DNA of 64,000 nt from Arthrobacter sp. StoSoilB22 (GTDB taxonomy: Bacteria; Actinomycetota; Actinomycetes; Actinomycetales; Micrococcaceae). Below, one piece after another: positions 17,943-26,783 of the stretch. The notes beneath the pieces were generated by a model, which worked only from the letters and a program-made list of their open reading frames with translations, made no database searches and was not told the DNA's origin. Location: contig NZ_AP024652.1 in assembly GCF_019977315.1 (NCBI RefSeq), positions 1,488,001 through 1,552,000 of the forward strand, read 5' to 3'. A program made the position numbers and the translations under genes. The stretch's first letter is position 1, and each line of letters opens with the position of its first letter.

Positions 17943-18392
17943 TCAGCCATTCATGATCTCGCCGCGCTGCCGCATGTAATCCTCCATGGCGATCTCGCCG
18001 TTGCTAAATTTTGTATCCAGCTCGGCCAGCTTGCGAGCCCGGTATCCTTGCGGCTCGGACCCGCTCGTCGAGGCGAACGGGGTGGGGGATGACGGGTTCG
18101 ACGGCGGCACGGACTGCGGCGCGTCATCCACAGGGCGGATGACGGTGGGCTCGGACGGGTAGCCCGGGTAGCCCGGTGAAGGGTACCTTTGCGCCGGGTA
18201 GCCCTGTCCCGGGTAATCCTGCTGCTGGTAATTCTGCGGCGGATACCCCGGTCCCGGCAGGTTCTGCGGCGGGTACCCCGGGCCGCGGAAGGTGTCGTTC
18301 TGGATCCGGCGCGCCCGGGAGCGGTTGTACATGCGGATTCCGAGGGGAATCAGCCACGAGCAGACGATGATCCAGAAGATCAGATTGTTCAC
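17943..18392 (-). CDS. Small membrane-anchored protein with Pro/Gly/Tyr repeats and SHOCT-like tail
   Basis: The 149-residue protein has one N-terminal membrane segment (LIFWIIVCSWLIPLGIRMY), then tandem PGYPPQN/PGQGYPAQ/PSPGYPGYP repeats (residues about 38-80), a Pro/Ser linker, and a C-terminal SHOCT-like helix pair (KLAELDTKFSNGEIAMEDYM). SHOCT tails often mediate oligomerisation. Function unknown. It is a single gene between metX (convergent) and the HTH_42 gene. Confidence 0.7.
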   Translation of the reverse strand: MNNLIFWIIVCSWLIPLGIRMYNRSRARRIQNDTFRGPGYPPQNLPGPGYPPQNYQQQDYPGQGYPAQRYPSPGYPGYPSEPTVIRPVDDAPQSVPPSNPSSPTPFASTSGSEPQGYRARKLAELDTKFSNGEIAMEDYMRQRGEIMNG

Positions 18393-18473
18393 AGTGCAGG
18401 CCTCCTAGGTCTTAACCCAGCTTAGTCCTGCCACCTGGACGCGGCCCGTCTCCCGGAACAAGCCCCTGCTATT

Positions 18474-19649
18474 TCACACCAGCTTGGTCTCCATGCCCAG
18501 GAACCGGCCGTAACGATCCGCCTCTGCCTGCAAGGCGTCCTGCTCTTCCGCAGTTGCCGGCCGGTTCATTCGCACGTCCAGCTCGCAGACTCCGCCGGAG
18601 AATCCGTGACGCCACCATCCGGCCAACCGGCCATCCAGCAGGACCACGTGCATGGGTCCGTTATCCTCGGGGAAGTATGGCGCCGTTCCGCCCAGGAAGT
18701 GCCGGGACTGCGAGTAGCCCATCACGTACTCGTCGTAGCACTGGATAAGGTCAATGCGGGGGAGCGCAGGGTCCGCAGTCGTCCAGGGATGGTCCCCGCT
18801 GGCGAGGGTGTCTACTTCCTCCGCAGCCAGATAATACTCAAGTCCATCGAGCAGAAGGGCGCCCAAGCTGCCGGGAGAGATGTCCTGGGCCACCTGAACT
18901 CCCCGCTTCACGTCTTTCATGGTCAACCCGGACCACACCGCACAGTCTTTGACTGTTGCGGGGCCCCGGCTGCTGAAGTATCGCAGCGCCAATTGCCCAA
19001 GTGCCTGTTCACGATCCTCCCCGGCCAACGGTGAGGTTAGGAACCCGGGAACGCGTTCCTCGAACAAGGCATACGTTTGTTTCAGGGCGCCGCCGGCGGA
19101 ACGGACGGGGGAGCCGCTGACCAGAACACGGCTGATTTCTGCGTGCATGAGGTGATAGATGAAGCCCAGGCCCTTGCTGGGGAAGCCGGCTTGTCCCAGG
19201 ACTGCGGCCAGTTCCTCCCGCGTTTTGTGGGCCCCGTCCGCCACGGCCGCGGCCAGGATCCGGCCGCTTGCGGCAGCAGCGTCCTCATCGATTCCCGTCT
19301 GGCGGTACATGCCTTTGTTGCCTTGGTGGAGGCGGTCTGCGGACAATCCCATCAACCAGCCGAGGTCGTCCCGGTGCACGAAGTGCCAGGTGGGGCGGAG
19401 GATGTGTGTCCGCAGGATGGTTCCGTCCGCTACGGCCTGCTCCACGTCCGCGGCCGTGACCACCGGTGGCGAGCCGGCGGAGCTTCTCTGCGCGAGGGTC
19501 CACCTCGCATAAGCGAACTCCTGTGACTGGACGGCCAGGAGGTTACGGACCACGTCCGCGGGGCCTCCGGCGTGGGGGGCCCGCAGTTGTTGCCGCCGGA
19601 GCCGTATCCGCCGGACGCTCTCCGCGGACAGGGAGCTACCACCCGGCAT
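18474..19649 (-). CDS. Winged-helix DNA-binding protein of the HTH_42/AlkZ-YcaQ family
   Basis: The 391-residue protein matches the HTH_42 fold: VRNLLAVQSQEFAYARWTLA near residues 34-53, ILRPTWHFVHRDDLGWL near 83-99, a central winged helix, and a C-terminal GTAPYFPEDNGPMHVVLLDG plus AGWWRH. AlkZ-type members unhook DNA crosslinks and use a Q-x-Q pair; QSQ is present at the matching place, which is suggestive but not proof of glycosylase activity. It is followed on the same strand by an SGNH hydrolase upstream at 20.5 kb. Confidence 0.78.
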   Translation of the reverse strand: MPGGSSLSAESVRRIRLRRQQLRAPHAGGPADVVRNLLAVQSQEFAYARWTLAQRSSAGSPPVVTAADVEQAVADGTILRTHILRPTWHFVHRDDLGWLMGLSADRLHQGNKGMYRQTGIDEDAAAASGRILAAAVADGAHKTREELAAVLGQAGFPSKGLGFIYHLMHAEISRVLVSGSPVRSAGGALKQTYALFEERVPGFLTSPLAGEDREQALGQLALRYFSSRGPATVKDCAVWSGLTMKDVKRGVQVAQDISPGSLGALLLDGLEYYLAAEEVDTLASGDHPWTTADPALPRIDLIQCYDEYVMGYSQSRHFLGGTAPYFPEDNGPMHVVLLDGRLAGWWRHGFSGGVCELDVRMNRPATAEEQDALQAEADRYGRFLGMETKLV

Positions 19650-19678
19650 GGCGGACCTCGCGGCGAAGAAGCGTCACG

Positions 19679-20536
19679 TCAGCGGCGTGGCAGCAGGGTG
19701 CCGGTGGAACCGAAGACGGGACCCGGCGTCGGACGTTTTGGACTGATGCCATCGCCGGAGGACTGATGCCGAAGCCTCCGGATCACCCATGGGACAAAGT
19801 ACTCGCGGGCCCAGACGAGGTCCGAAGACCTCGCCTCACGCCACGTGCGCGGCGGAAGGGACTTTGGCATCAGGGGCTCAAGAGTGTGGTGGACGTTCAG
19901 TGCGTCCAGCACCATCATGGCGATGGTGTGATGGCCCAGCGGGGAGAAATGCAGGCGGTCGGCATCCCACATTTGGGGGTCTGCCAGCTGCCGCAAGGAC
20001 CACATGTCCGCGATGATGGCGTCGTGGCGTGCAGCCACGGTCCGGAGGTTCTCGTTGTAAATGGCAACCTTGCCGCGGATACGCCCCAGAACCGATGCTG
20101 CCGTGTCCGGGCCGTTGAAAAGGACCACGGTAGCGCCGCCGGAGCTCAGCTCAGCCACAGCGGCGTCGAGCTTTTCGGCCAATAGGTCGGGATCCCCGCC
20201 TGGGCGGATGAGGTCGTTGCCGCCAGCTGAAATGGATACCAAGTCAGGCTGCAGCTCCAAGCACGGGCCCACTTGTTCATCGATGATCTGCTGCAACAGC
20301 CTGCCACGGATGGCAAGGTTGGCATAGGCGAAGTCGTCCTGGCCGCGGCCCAATTCCTCGGCCACTCGATCCGCCCAACCACGGTGACCGCCGGGGTTCC
20401 GGGGTTCGGGATCGCCGATGCCCTCGGTGAAGGAGTCACCCAAGGCCACATAGCGGGTCCATGGGTGCTTTTGAACGGGTTCGTGGGGCTCCGGGACGGG
20501 CTCGCCCGGCTTCAGTAAAGGATTGTTCTCACTCAC
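19679..20536 (-). CDS. SGNH/GDSL-family hydrolase
   Basis: SGNH blocks are clear: VALGDSFTEGIGD (Ser), GGHRGWADRVAEEL and LAIRGRLL (Gly), SISAGGNDLIRPG (Asn) and WDADRLHFSPLGHH (Asp-x-x-His). From a GTG at 20536, preceded by CAGGATATGAGC, the protein is 285 residues; the open frame continues upstream to 20683 but that would cross the divergent esterase start. No signal peptide, so a cytoplasmic esterase or lipase is likely. It diverges from the carboxylesterase gene at 20613. Confidence 0.85.
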   Translation of the reverse strand: MSENNPLLKPGEPVPEPHEPVQKHPWTRYVALGDSFTEGIGDPEPRNPGGHRGWADRVAEELGRGQDDFAYANLAIRGRLLQQIIDEQVGPCLELQPDLVSISAGGNDLIRPGGDPDLLAEKLDAAVAELSSGGATVVLFNGPDTAASVLGRIRGKVAIYNENLRTVAARHDAIIADMWSLRQLADPQMWDADRLHFSPLGHHTIAMMVLDALNVHHTLEPLMPKSLPPRTWREARSSDLVWAREYFVPWVIRRLRHQSSGDGISPKRPTPGPVFGSTGTLLPRR

Positions 20537-20612
20537 GCTCATATCCTGCACCGTGACGTCGACCCTACGCCACCGTAGGTTGTTACTTGTGGGTAACTGC
20601 AAGAATGGAGCC

Positions 20613-21263
20613 ATGACTGAAGCACCCGCCTTTCCAGCCCCCGTTGTCCTGTGGTCCCACGATGAAGCAGAGCGCGCAGGCAAGCCGCTGTTGGTCCTGC
20701 TGCACGGCTACGGCTCCAACGAGGAGGACCTCTTCAGCTTGGCCGGGTTGCTTCCCGAAGGCTTCGTAGTGGCTGCCCTTCGCGCGCCGATGCCCATGGG
20801 GCCGGGCTTTACGTGGTTCCCTTTGACAGCATCGATCGACTACTCACTGGACGCCGTGAAGCACGCAGCCGAGTATGCGCTCGAATGGCTGGACACGGTC
20901 AAAGCAAACCACTCGTCAGTGACGTTGCTGGGCTTCTCCATGGGCATGGCGATGGCTACCACCATGCTCCGCTACCGTCCCGCGGACTTCGCCGCCGTCG
21001 TCGGGCTTTCAGGCTTCGTGATCGACGCCGGCGCTGACGCCGCCTTCCGGGACAGTGAACTGGACGGATCGTTGCCCATGTTCTGGGGCCGTGACCAGCA
21101 GGATCCCGTCATCACCCAAGACAAGATCGAATACACCATGGGTTGGGTGCGCAAGCACGTTGACCTCACCAAAGTGCTCTACACGGGGATGTGGCACGGC
21201 ATCAACCAGCAGGAGATCGGACACGTGGGCGAGTTCCTCACCCATAAGGTCCTCACTGATTGA
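20613..21263 (+). CDS. Phospholipase/carboxylesterase-type alpha/beta hydrolase
   Basis: The ATG at 20613, preceded by ATGGAG, gives 216 residues, the usual size of the abhydrolase_2 family. It shows LLVLLHGYGSNEEDLF near residue 24, the nucleophile elbow LLGFSMGMAMA near 110, the acid in GRDQQDPVI and the His in GMWHGINQQEI. A cytoplasmic carboxylesterase of broad specificity is expected. It ends before a strong hairpin. Confidence 0.85.
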   Translation: MTEAPAFPAPVVLWSHDEAERAGKPLLVLLHGYGSNEEDLFSLAGLLPEGFVVAALRAPMPMGPGFTWFPLTASIDYSLDAVKHAAEYALEWLDTVKANHSSVTLLGFSMGMAMATTMLRYRPADFAAVVGLSGFVIDAGADAAFRDSELDGSLPMFWGRDQQDPVITQDKIEYTMGWVRKHVDLTKVLYTGMWHGINQQEIGHVGEFLTHKVLTD

Positions 21264-21266
21264 GTT

Positions 21267-21321
21267 TTTTGTACAGATAACGCCCCTAAGAGCCGTTCTG
21301 GAGGGCGTTATCTGTACAAAA
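21267..21321. terminator. Bidirectional terminator with 19-bp perfect stem
   Basis: TTTTGTACAGATAACGCCC (21267-21285) and its exact complement (21303-21321) surround a 17-nt loop. T runs flank the stem on both strands, as expected between convergent genes. Confidence 0.85.
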
Positions 21322-21331
21322 TCTCAGTGCG

Positions 21332-21559
21332 TCAGGCTGCGGTGATCCGGACCGTCTGGCCGTTGACGGTGACGGTATCTCCGACGTGGAGTTGGCGTCC
21401 GCGGCGGTCATCAATTTCGTTGTTGACCTTAACCAACCCGTTCTTGATGAGCTCCGTGGCTTCAACGCCGTCCTCCACCAGATTGGCGAGCTTCAACAGC
21501 TGGCCCAGGCGGATCATGTCGTCGCGGATGGGGATCTCTTCAATTTCGGGGTTGCTCAT
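21332..21559 (-). CDS. S4-domain RNA-binding protein
   Basis: This 75-residue protein is a single S4 domain: IRLGQLLKLANLVEDGVEATELI, then NGLVKVNNEIDDRRGRQL and GDTVTVNGQTVRI. Homologues (YbcJ/YaaA type) bind structured RNA, probably rRNA. Small, complete and conserved in pattern. It converges on the esterase gene. Confidence 0.85.
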   Translation of the reverse strand: MSNPEIEEIPIRDDMIRLGQLLKLANLVEDGVEATELIKNGLVKVNNEIDDRRGRQLHVGDTVTVNGQTVRITAA

Positions 21560-21582
21560 AGAGCAATGATGCCTGAAGTAGT

Positions 21583-22587
21583 GTGGTGACGGTGCCGCAG
21601 CCTTCTCCCCGTCCCACCCTCCCGCTGGTCATTGGCCTCCCTATTGCCGTAGCGACAGGCCTGGTCATCCCGCTTCAAGCAAGGATCAACGGGGCCCTCG
21701 GCGCGAAACTGGACGACGGCATCGCCGCATCTGTGGTGAGCTTCACCACAGGGCTCCTGCTCATCAGCGCCATCTCCCTTGCCACGCCCAGGGGCAGGGC
21801 CGGCCTGCAGCGGATCATTCCTGCTGTCCGGAACCGCAGTTTTCCCCGCTTCTATGTCATGGCCGGTGCCATTGGCGCACTGTTCGTCTTTGCCCAGTCG
21901 TTCACGGTTGCCCTGTTGGGCGTTGCGTTGTTCACGGTCGCGGCCGTTACGGGACAAACGCTCAGTGGCTTGCTCGTGGACCGCATGGGAATCGGCCCGG
22001 GAGGAAAACGCGCCATCACCGGAGTTCGGGTCCTTGGCAGTGTCCTGACCGTGGCCGCCGTCGCATGGGCTGTTTCACCGCGGTTCGGCGGCGACGCCGA
22101 CGTCGCCTCGCTCGTTTTGCCGGTCCTCCTGCCGTTGGCCGCCGGTTTCTTCATGAGCTTCCAGCAGGCTATGAACGGCACTGCCACAGTGCATTATGGG
22201 ACGCCCATCGCCGCCACCCTGGTGAACTTCATTGCCGGGTCAGCCATCTTGTGGATCGCGTGGATCATCAAGCTGTCCGTGGCCGGGCCGGGTAATCCGC
22301 TGCCCGGTGAGTGGTGGTACTACCTTGGTGGCCCCATGGGCTGCCTCTTCATTGGACTGGCGGCCCTGCTGGTCCGCAGCTTGGGCGTCCTGATCACGGG
22401 CTTGGGCATGATCGCCGGGCAACTGGTGGGATCGTTGGTGCTCGACGTCGTGATCCCCAGTCCCGGAGCGGTGGTCGCCTTGCCCACGGTGCTGGGTACG
22501 GTGCTGACGCTCATTGCGATCATCGTGGCCACGTTGCCCTGGCCCAAGGGAGCATTCGCACGAAGATCAACGGCCAAAGGCCGGTAG
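21583..22587 (+). CDS. DMT-superfamily YdcZ-type membrane transporter
   Basis: The 334-residue protein has ten hydrophobic segments in two homologous halves, as in two fused DUF606/YdcZ units (GLVIPLQARINGALGAKL in the first, FFMSFQQAMNGTATVHYGTP in the second). The function of the family is unknown; export of small molecules is assumed. GTG codons at 21583, 21586 and 21592 are possible starts. It starts 23 bp from the divergent S4 gene. Confidence 0.82.
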   Translation: MVTVPQPSPRPTLPLVIGLPIAVATGLVIPLQARINGALGAKLDDGIAASVVSFTTGLLLISAISLATPRGRAGLQRIIPAVRNRSFPRFYVMAGAIGALFVFAQSFTVALLGVALFTVAAVTGQTLSGLLVDRMGIGPGGKRAITGVRVLGSVLTVAAVAWAVSPRFGGDADVASLVLPVLLPLAAGFFMSFQQAMNGTATVHYGTPIAATLVNFIAGSAILWIAWIIKLSVAGPGNPLPGEWWYYLGGPMGCLFIGLAALLVRSLGVLITGLGMIAGQLVGSLVLDVVIPSPGAVVALPTVLGTVLTLIAIIVATLPWPKGAFARRSTAKGR

Positions 22588-22698
22588 GGTTAGAGGAACA
22601 ACTTTCCCCCAGCACCCCGCCGGACAACCTCGTCCGGATTCCGGGGCAAACCACCGCGGACCGCACCCAGCGGCCCTGTAGAACAAATGGAGTTACCC

Positions 22699-24084
22699 AT
22701 GGCAGCAAAATCCGTCCTTGACCAGGTCATTTCACTCTCCAAGCGGAGGGGCTTTGTCTTCCAGGCCGGTGAAATCTATGGTGGCTCCCGTTCTGCGTGG
22801 GACTACGGTCCCCTCGGTGCGGAGCTGAAGGAAAACATCAAGCGCCAGTGGTGGCAGAGCATGGTTCGCGGCCGCGAAGATGTTGTAGGCCTGGACTCCT
22901 CGGTCATCCTTCCCCGCCAGGTATGGGAAGCATCCGGCCACGTGGAGGTTTTCTCCGACCCCCTGGTTGAGTGCCTTTCCTGTCACAAGCGCTACCGTGC
23001 CGACCACCTCGAGGAAGAGTACGAGGAAAAGAAGGGCCGCCCGGCAGAAAATGGCCTGGCGGACATCGTCTGCGCAAACTGCGGCACCCGCGGACAGTGG
23101 ACAGAGCCCCAGGAATTCTCCGGTCTGCTGAAGACCTTCCTCGGCCCGGTGGCCAGCGACGAAGGCATGCACTACCTTCGTCCCGAAACGGCCCAGGGCA
23201 TTTTTGTGAACTTCAACAACGTCCTGACCACATCCCGGAAGAAGCCGCCGTTCGGCATCGGCCAGATCGGTAAGTCGTTCCGTAACGAAATCACGCCGGG
23301 CAACTTCATTTTCCGTACCCGCGAATTCGAGCAGATGGAAATGGAATTCTTCGTCGAGCCCGGCACGGACGAAGAATGGCACCAGTACTGGATGAAGGAA
23401 CGCATGTCCTGGTACACGGGCCTGGGCATCCGTGAAGACAACCTCCGATTCTTTGAGCACCCGCTGGAGAAGCTCAGCCACTACTCCAAGGGCACCACGG
23501 ACATCGAATACCGCTTTGGTTTCCAGGGCTCCGAGTGGGGCGAGCTCGAGGGCATCGCCAACCGCACGGACTTCGATCTCTCCACCCACGCCAAGGCCTC
23601 CGGCACGGACCTGAGCTACTTCAACCAGGCCACCAACGAGCGTTACACCCCGTACGTGATCGAGCCCGCCGCCGGCCTGACCCGCTCCTTCATGGCCTTC
23701 CTGATCGACGCTTACACCGAGGACGAGGCACCCAATGCCAAGGGCGGCGTCGATGTCCGCACCGTGCTGAAACTGGATCCGCGCCTGGCTCCGGTCAAGG
23801 CCGCCGTCCTGCCGCTGAGCCGCAATGAGGACCTGTCCCCGAAGGCAAAGGCACTGGGCGCCCAGCTGCGTAAGAACTGGAACATCGACTTTGACGACGC
23901 CGGCGCCATCGGCCGCCGCTACCGTCGCCAGGACGAAATCGGTACCCCGTTCTGTATCACCGTGGACTTCGACACCCTGGAAGACCAGGCCGTCACCATT
24001 CGTGAGCGCGACACCATGAGCCAGGAACGTGTGTCCCTGGACAAGGTTGAGGGCTACCTTGCAGCACGCCTGATCGGCGCCTAG
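22699..24084 (+). CDS. glyS: Glycine--tRNA ligase (alpha2 type)
   Basis: Charges tRNA-Gly. The start at 22699 follows GGAG with 6-nt spacing; an in-frame ATG at 22687 is the alternative. The 461-residue class II synthetase has [19 protein letters not shown] near 18-37, the zinc-type cysteines in [12 protein letters not shown] and CANCGTRG, motif 2 [20 protein letters not shown] and the [14 protein letters not shown] motif 3 region. This dimeric form is usual in actinobacteria. No T-box is seen in the 110-bp leader. Confidence 0.96.
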   Translation: MAAKSVLDQVISLSKRRGFVFQAGEIYGGSRSAWDYGPLGAELKENIKRQWWQSMVRGREDVVGLDSSVILPRQVWEASGHVEVFSDPLVECLSCHKRYRADHLEEEYEEKKGRPAENGLADIVCANCGTRGQWTEPQEFSGLLKTFLGPVASDEGMHYLRPETAQGIFVNFNNVLTTSRKKPPFGIGQIGKSFRNEITPGNFIFRTREFEQMEMEFFVEPGTDEEWHQYWMKERMSWYTGLGIREDNLRFFEHPLEKLSHYSKGTTDIEYRFGFQGSEWGELEGIANRTDFDLSTHAKASGTDLSYFNQATNERYTPYVIEPAAGLTRSFMAFLIDAYTEDEAPNAKGGVDVRTVLKLDPRLAPVKAAVLPLSRNEDLSPKAKALGAQLRKNWNIDFDDAGAIGRRYRRQDEIGTPFCITVDFDTLEDQAVTIRERDTMSQERVSLDKVEGYLAARLIGA

Positions 24085-24086
24085 CC

Positions 24087-25049
24087 GTGGCTTTGGATTA
24101 CCGCGAATGGAAGGAAGGCGATGACCTCGCCCTCCTGGAAATCTGGGGCGGCCCGGAAACACTCCCCGCAGAGCAGTTCCGTGCAGCACTGGCGCCTTCG
24201 AGCAACCAGCCGTGGCGCCGCTGCATCGTGGCCGAGGACGTGGTGGATGGCGTACGGATTCCCGTCGCTGCAGGTGTTGTCCATGAGGCTTCGCTGCACC
24301 CCGAACGGCTCTGGGCGTACGTTGAGGTTGCCAAAGACCACCGCCGTGAAGGCGTGGGTGCCACCCTGCTGACCATGCTGCGCCGGGAAGCCGGGAACTC
24401 GCCGTCGGGCGTTTCCAAATTGCGCAGCAAGGTGGAGCCGGACACTGCCGGTGCTGCATTTGCTGCGGCAGCGGGACTTTCGCCCATTCAGCGCTCGCAA
24501 CTGGTGGTGGTGAAGCCAGAGCCGTTGTCCCTGCCGCGTTTTGGCGACGGTTCCGAGGAAGCCGCCTCGGAGCGCGTGGAAGACCTGGCTACAGGTTCGG
24601 TGGAACTGAGCGACGTGGTGGGCAAGTACTACTCCCACGTCCACCACTGGGACAGCCCCGGAGAGCTGAGCATTGCCACAGTGCAGCGTTTGTTCCTGCA
24701 TGACCTGACCGGCGCGCACGGGGCAATTGTCCTGCGCGCACCCAAAGCGAGTGCGTTCGGCCAAGGCGTTCCTGCCAGCCGGAAAGGTAAGATCCAGGCG
24801 TTCGCCATCAGCTACGCCCAAGGCAATTCCGACGAGCCGTCTGATGTCTTCCTTGGACACGATCCCCTGCTGTCCGCCGAGGAAGCAGCGGCCGCGGTCC
24901 GGGACCTGCTGGCACTCATTGCCTACCAGCACCCGGTCCTGCTGGAAGTTGACGAATCCATGACGGCGCTCCGCACGGTTCTTGATCCGCTGCTGGAATC
25001 CGGAAAAGCCCATGTGCGGGGCGCAGACACCCTGATCGTCAGCGACTGA
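24087..25049 (+). CDS. GNAT-like N-acetyltransferase domain protein
   Basis: A GTG start 2 bp after the glyS stop gives 320 residues. The N-terminal half looks like a GNAT fold: a strand LWAYVEVAKDHRREGVGATLL with the RxxGxG/A acetyl-CoA loop near residue 82-90. The C-terminal half (from about 150) is a degenerate second copy of similar size. Substrate unknown. The tight spacing suggests coupling to glyS. Confidence 0.75.
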   Translation: MALDYREWKEGDDLALLEIWGGPETLPAEQFRAALAPSSNQPWRRCIVAEDVVDGVRIPVAAGVVHEASLHPERLWAYVEVAKDHRREGVGATLLTMLRREAGNSPSGVSKLRSKVEPDTAGAAFAAAAGLSPIQRSQLVVVKPEPLSLPRFGDGSEEAASERVEDLATGSVELSDVVGKYYSHVHHWDSPGELSIATVQRLFLHDLTGAHGAIVLRAPKASAFGQGVPASRKGKIQAFAISYAQGNSDEPSDVFLGHDPLLSAEEAAAAVRDLLALIAYQHPVLLEVDESMTALRTVLDPLLESGKAHVRGADTLIVSD

Positions 25050-25164
25050 CCACATCTTCGGCACGCCCGGATCCCACGTTGCCCGCATCCCGCGGGCCGC
25101 GTGGGATGCTGCGTTTAAGTGCAGCTGTGCCCGCGTAGGGTTAAGGCATGAGGTTTTGCTGCTG

Positions 25165-26670
25165 ATGGGCCACGGTCACTCCCACGGTCATTCTGAAAAT
25201 TCCGAGCCAACCCCGCAGGCCATTGCGTCGCGGAAGCGGGCCAACTGGATTCTCGCGGCCATTCTTGTTCCGGTGGGCGTCCTGACGCTCGTGGCCATGA
25301 TGGTCCTGTGGCCTTCCGGCAGCCGCGAGGGCATCACGTTTTCAAGCCCATACCAACCCGCCCCCGGGGTCACGTTCGACACTGGCAGGATTCAGAGCGT
25401 GGTGGTGGAAAGCTGCACGCAGACCGGTCAAAGCAACACGGGCCAGGGCAACACCGGCCAAAGCAACACGGGCCAAACTGACACGGGCCAGAACAGCCAG
25501 TCCGGCGGATCCCAGTGCACGTTCGCCTTCACGGAGCCGGATAAGGGCGGGGACGTGGTGAAGGTTGTCATCAACCCTGACGTGGCCATGTCCCACGGCG
25601 TGGATGTGGGGGACTCCATCCGGTACCTCAACCTGTCCGCCGTCCAGGGGGCAAGTGCGGGAAGCGGCGCCCCGGCTTATGTATTTGTGGACTTTGTCCG
25701 CAGCATTCCCATCGCCCTCCTGGCTGTCCTGTACGCAGCGGTGGTCATCGCGGTGGCCCGTTGGCGCGGCTTCCGGGCGCTTCTTGGCCTGGTGGGTGCC
25801 TATTTTGTGCTGGTGAGCTTCATTCTGCCGGGTTTGGTGGAAGGAAAACCGCCGCTCCTGCTGGCTCTGGTGGGCTCTACGGTGATCATGATCGGGGTCC
25901 TGTACTTTGCGCACGGGTTCTCGGCGCGAACGTCTACGGCCCTGCTGGGCACGATCTTTGGGCTCAGCATCACTGCGCTGTTGGCGGCGTGGGCTACGGA
26001 CGCGGCTAATTTGGCCGGAGTGGGGAACCACGACGCTTCAACGCTGGTGAACATGTCCCCGCAGATCTCGATCTCCGGGATCATCCTCTGCGGCCTCATC
26101 ATTTCCGGCCTGGGCGTTCTCAACGATGTCACCATCACGCAGTCCTCCGCAGTGTGGGAACTTTACGAACTGGCGCCCAACACCAGTGCCCGCAAGCTGT
26201 TCTCCTCGGCTATGCGGATCGGGCGGGACCACATCGCTTCCACCGTCTACACCATCGCCTTTGCCTACGCGGGCGCCGCACTTCCCATTCTCATCATTGT
26301 GATGCTCTATGACCGCCCGCTCGCGGAAGCACTGACCAGTGCCGAGCTGTCCGAGGAAGTCATCCGCACCTTGGTGGGCTCCATCGGCCTGGTTCTTGCC
26401 ATCCCCGTCACCACCCTGATCGCTGTCCTGGTGGTGAAGGCCACCGGCATAAAGCGCCTTGCCGCAGCAGGCGGGGCCTCGGTGAGTCCCGATGAGCTTA
26501 GGGACACCGGTTCGCTGGCAGCAGCCGCCGTCGTCGCGGGTTCAGGGTCGGAGGACACGCACGACGCCGACACGCGCCTTGACGCTCACGGCAAGCCGGC
26601 ACGCCCGGGTAGCCGCCGTGCACAACGGGAAGCGGAGCGCCGCGGCGGAAGCACCGACAACACCACCTGA
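25165..26670 (+). CDS. YibE/F-family membrane protein
   Basis: The protein starts MGHGHSHGHS, has one membrane segment, an extracytoplasmic domain (about residues 45-170) and then seven or eight membrane segments (PIALLAVLYAAVVIAVARW, LVGAYFVLVSFILPG and so on), the YibE/F pattern. The outer domain includes five tandem TGQxN-type pentapeptides at 25423-25497. The C-terminal tail is hydrophilic. Role unknown, assumed transport. ATG at 25165 is preferred; a TTG at 25156 in frame is possible. Confidence 0.78.
   Translation: MGHGHSHGHSENSEPTPQAIASRKRANWILAAILVPVGVLTLVAMMVLWPSGSREGITFSSPYQPAPGVTFDTGRIQSVVVESCTQTGQSNTGQGNTGQSNTGQTDTGQNSQSGGSQCTFAFTEPDKGGDVVKVVINPDVAMSHGVDVGDSIRYLNLSAVQGASAGSGAPAYVFVDFVRSIPIALLAVLYAAVVIAVARWRGFRALLGLVGAYFVLVSFILPGLVEGKPPLLLALVGSTVIMIGVLYFAHGFSARTSTALLGTIFGLSITALLAAWATDAANLAGVGNHDASTLVNMSPQISISGIILCGLIISGLGVLNDVTITQSSAVWELYELAPNTSARKLFSSAMRIGRDHIASTVYTIAFAYAGAALPILIIVMLYDRPLAEALTSAELSEEVIRTLVGSIGLVLAIPVTTLIAVLVVKATGIKRLAAAGGASVSPDELRDTGSLAAAAVVAGSGSEDTHDADTRLDAHGKPARPGSRRAQREAERRGGSTDNTT
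25423..25497 (+). repeat. Five tandem 15-bp units inside the YibE/F gene
   Basis: Units such as ACCGGTCAAAGCAAC and ACGGGCCAGGGCAAC encode TGQ(S/G/T)(N/D) repeats in the first outer loop. The copies differ at third positions, so the array is not brand new, but its number could vary between strains. Confidence 0.85.
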
Positions 26671-26783
26671 CGCCGGGTCTGGATCTTGCCCCCAGGGCCC
26701 GCCTGAGTACGGTGCGCTGGACGATCAAGCAGGGGATTCGGCGGGCCGTCCGCCGATTTGCCCGGATTTGCAACAATGGTTAG

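Noticed and set aside
22588..22698. T-box leader before glyS
   Set aside because: No specifier loop, T-box sequence or terminator/antiterminator pair can be seen.
22732..24459. Minus-strand frame of 575 codons opposite glyS
   Set aside because: Shadow of glyS and the next gene; composition is unlike a real protein and no motif is present.
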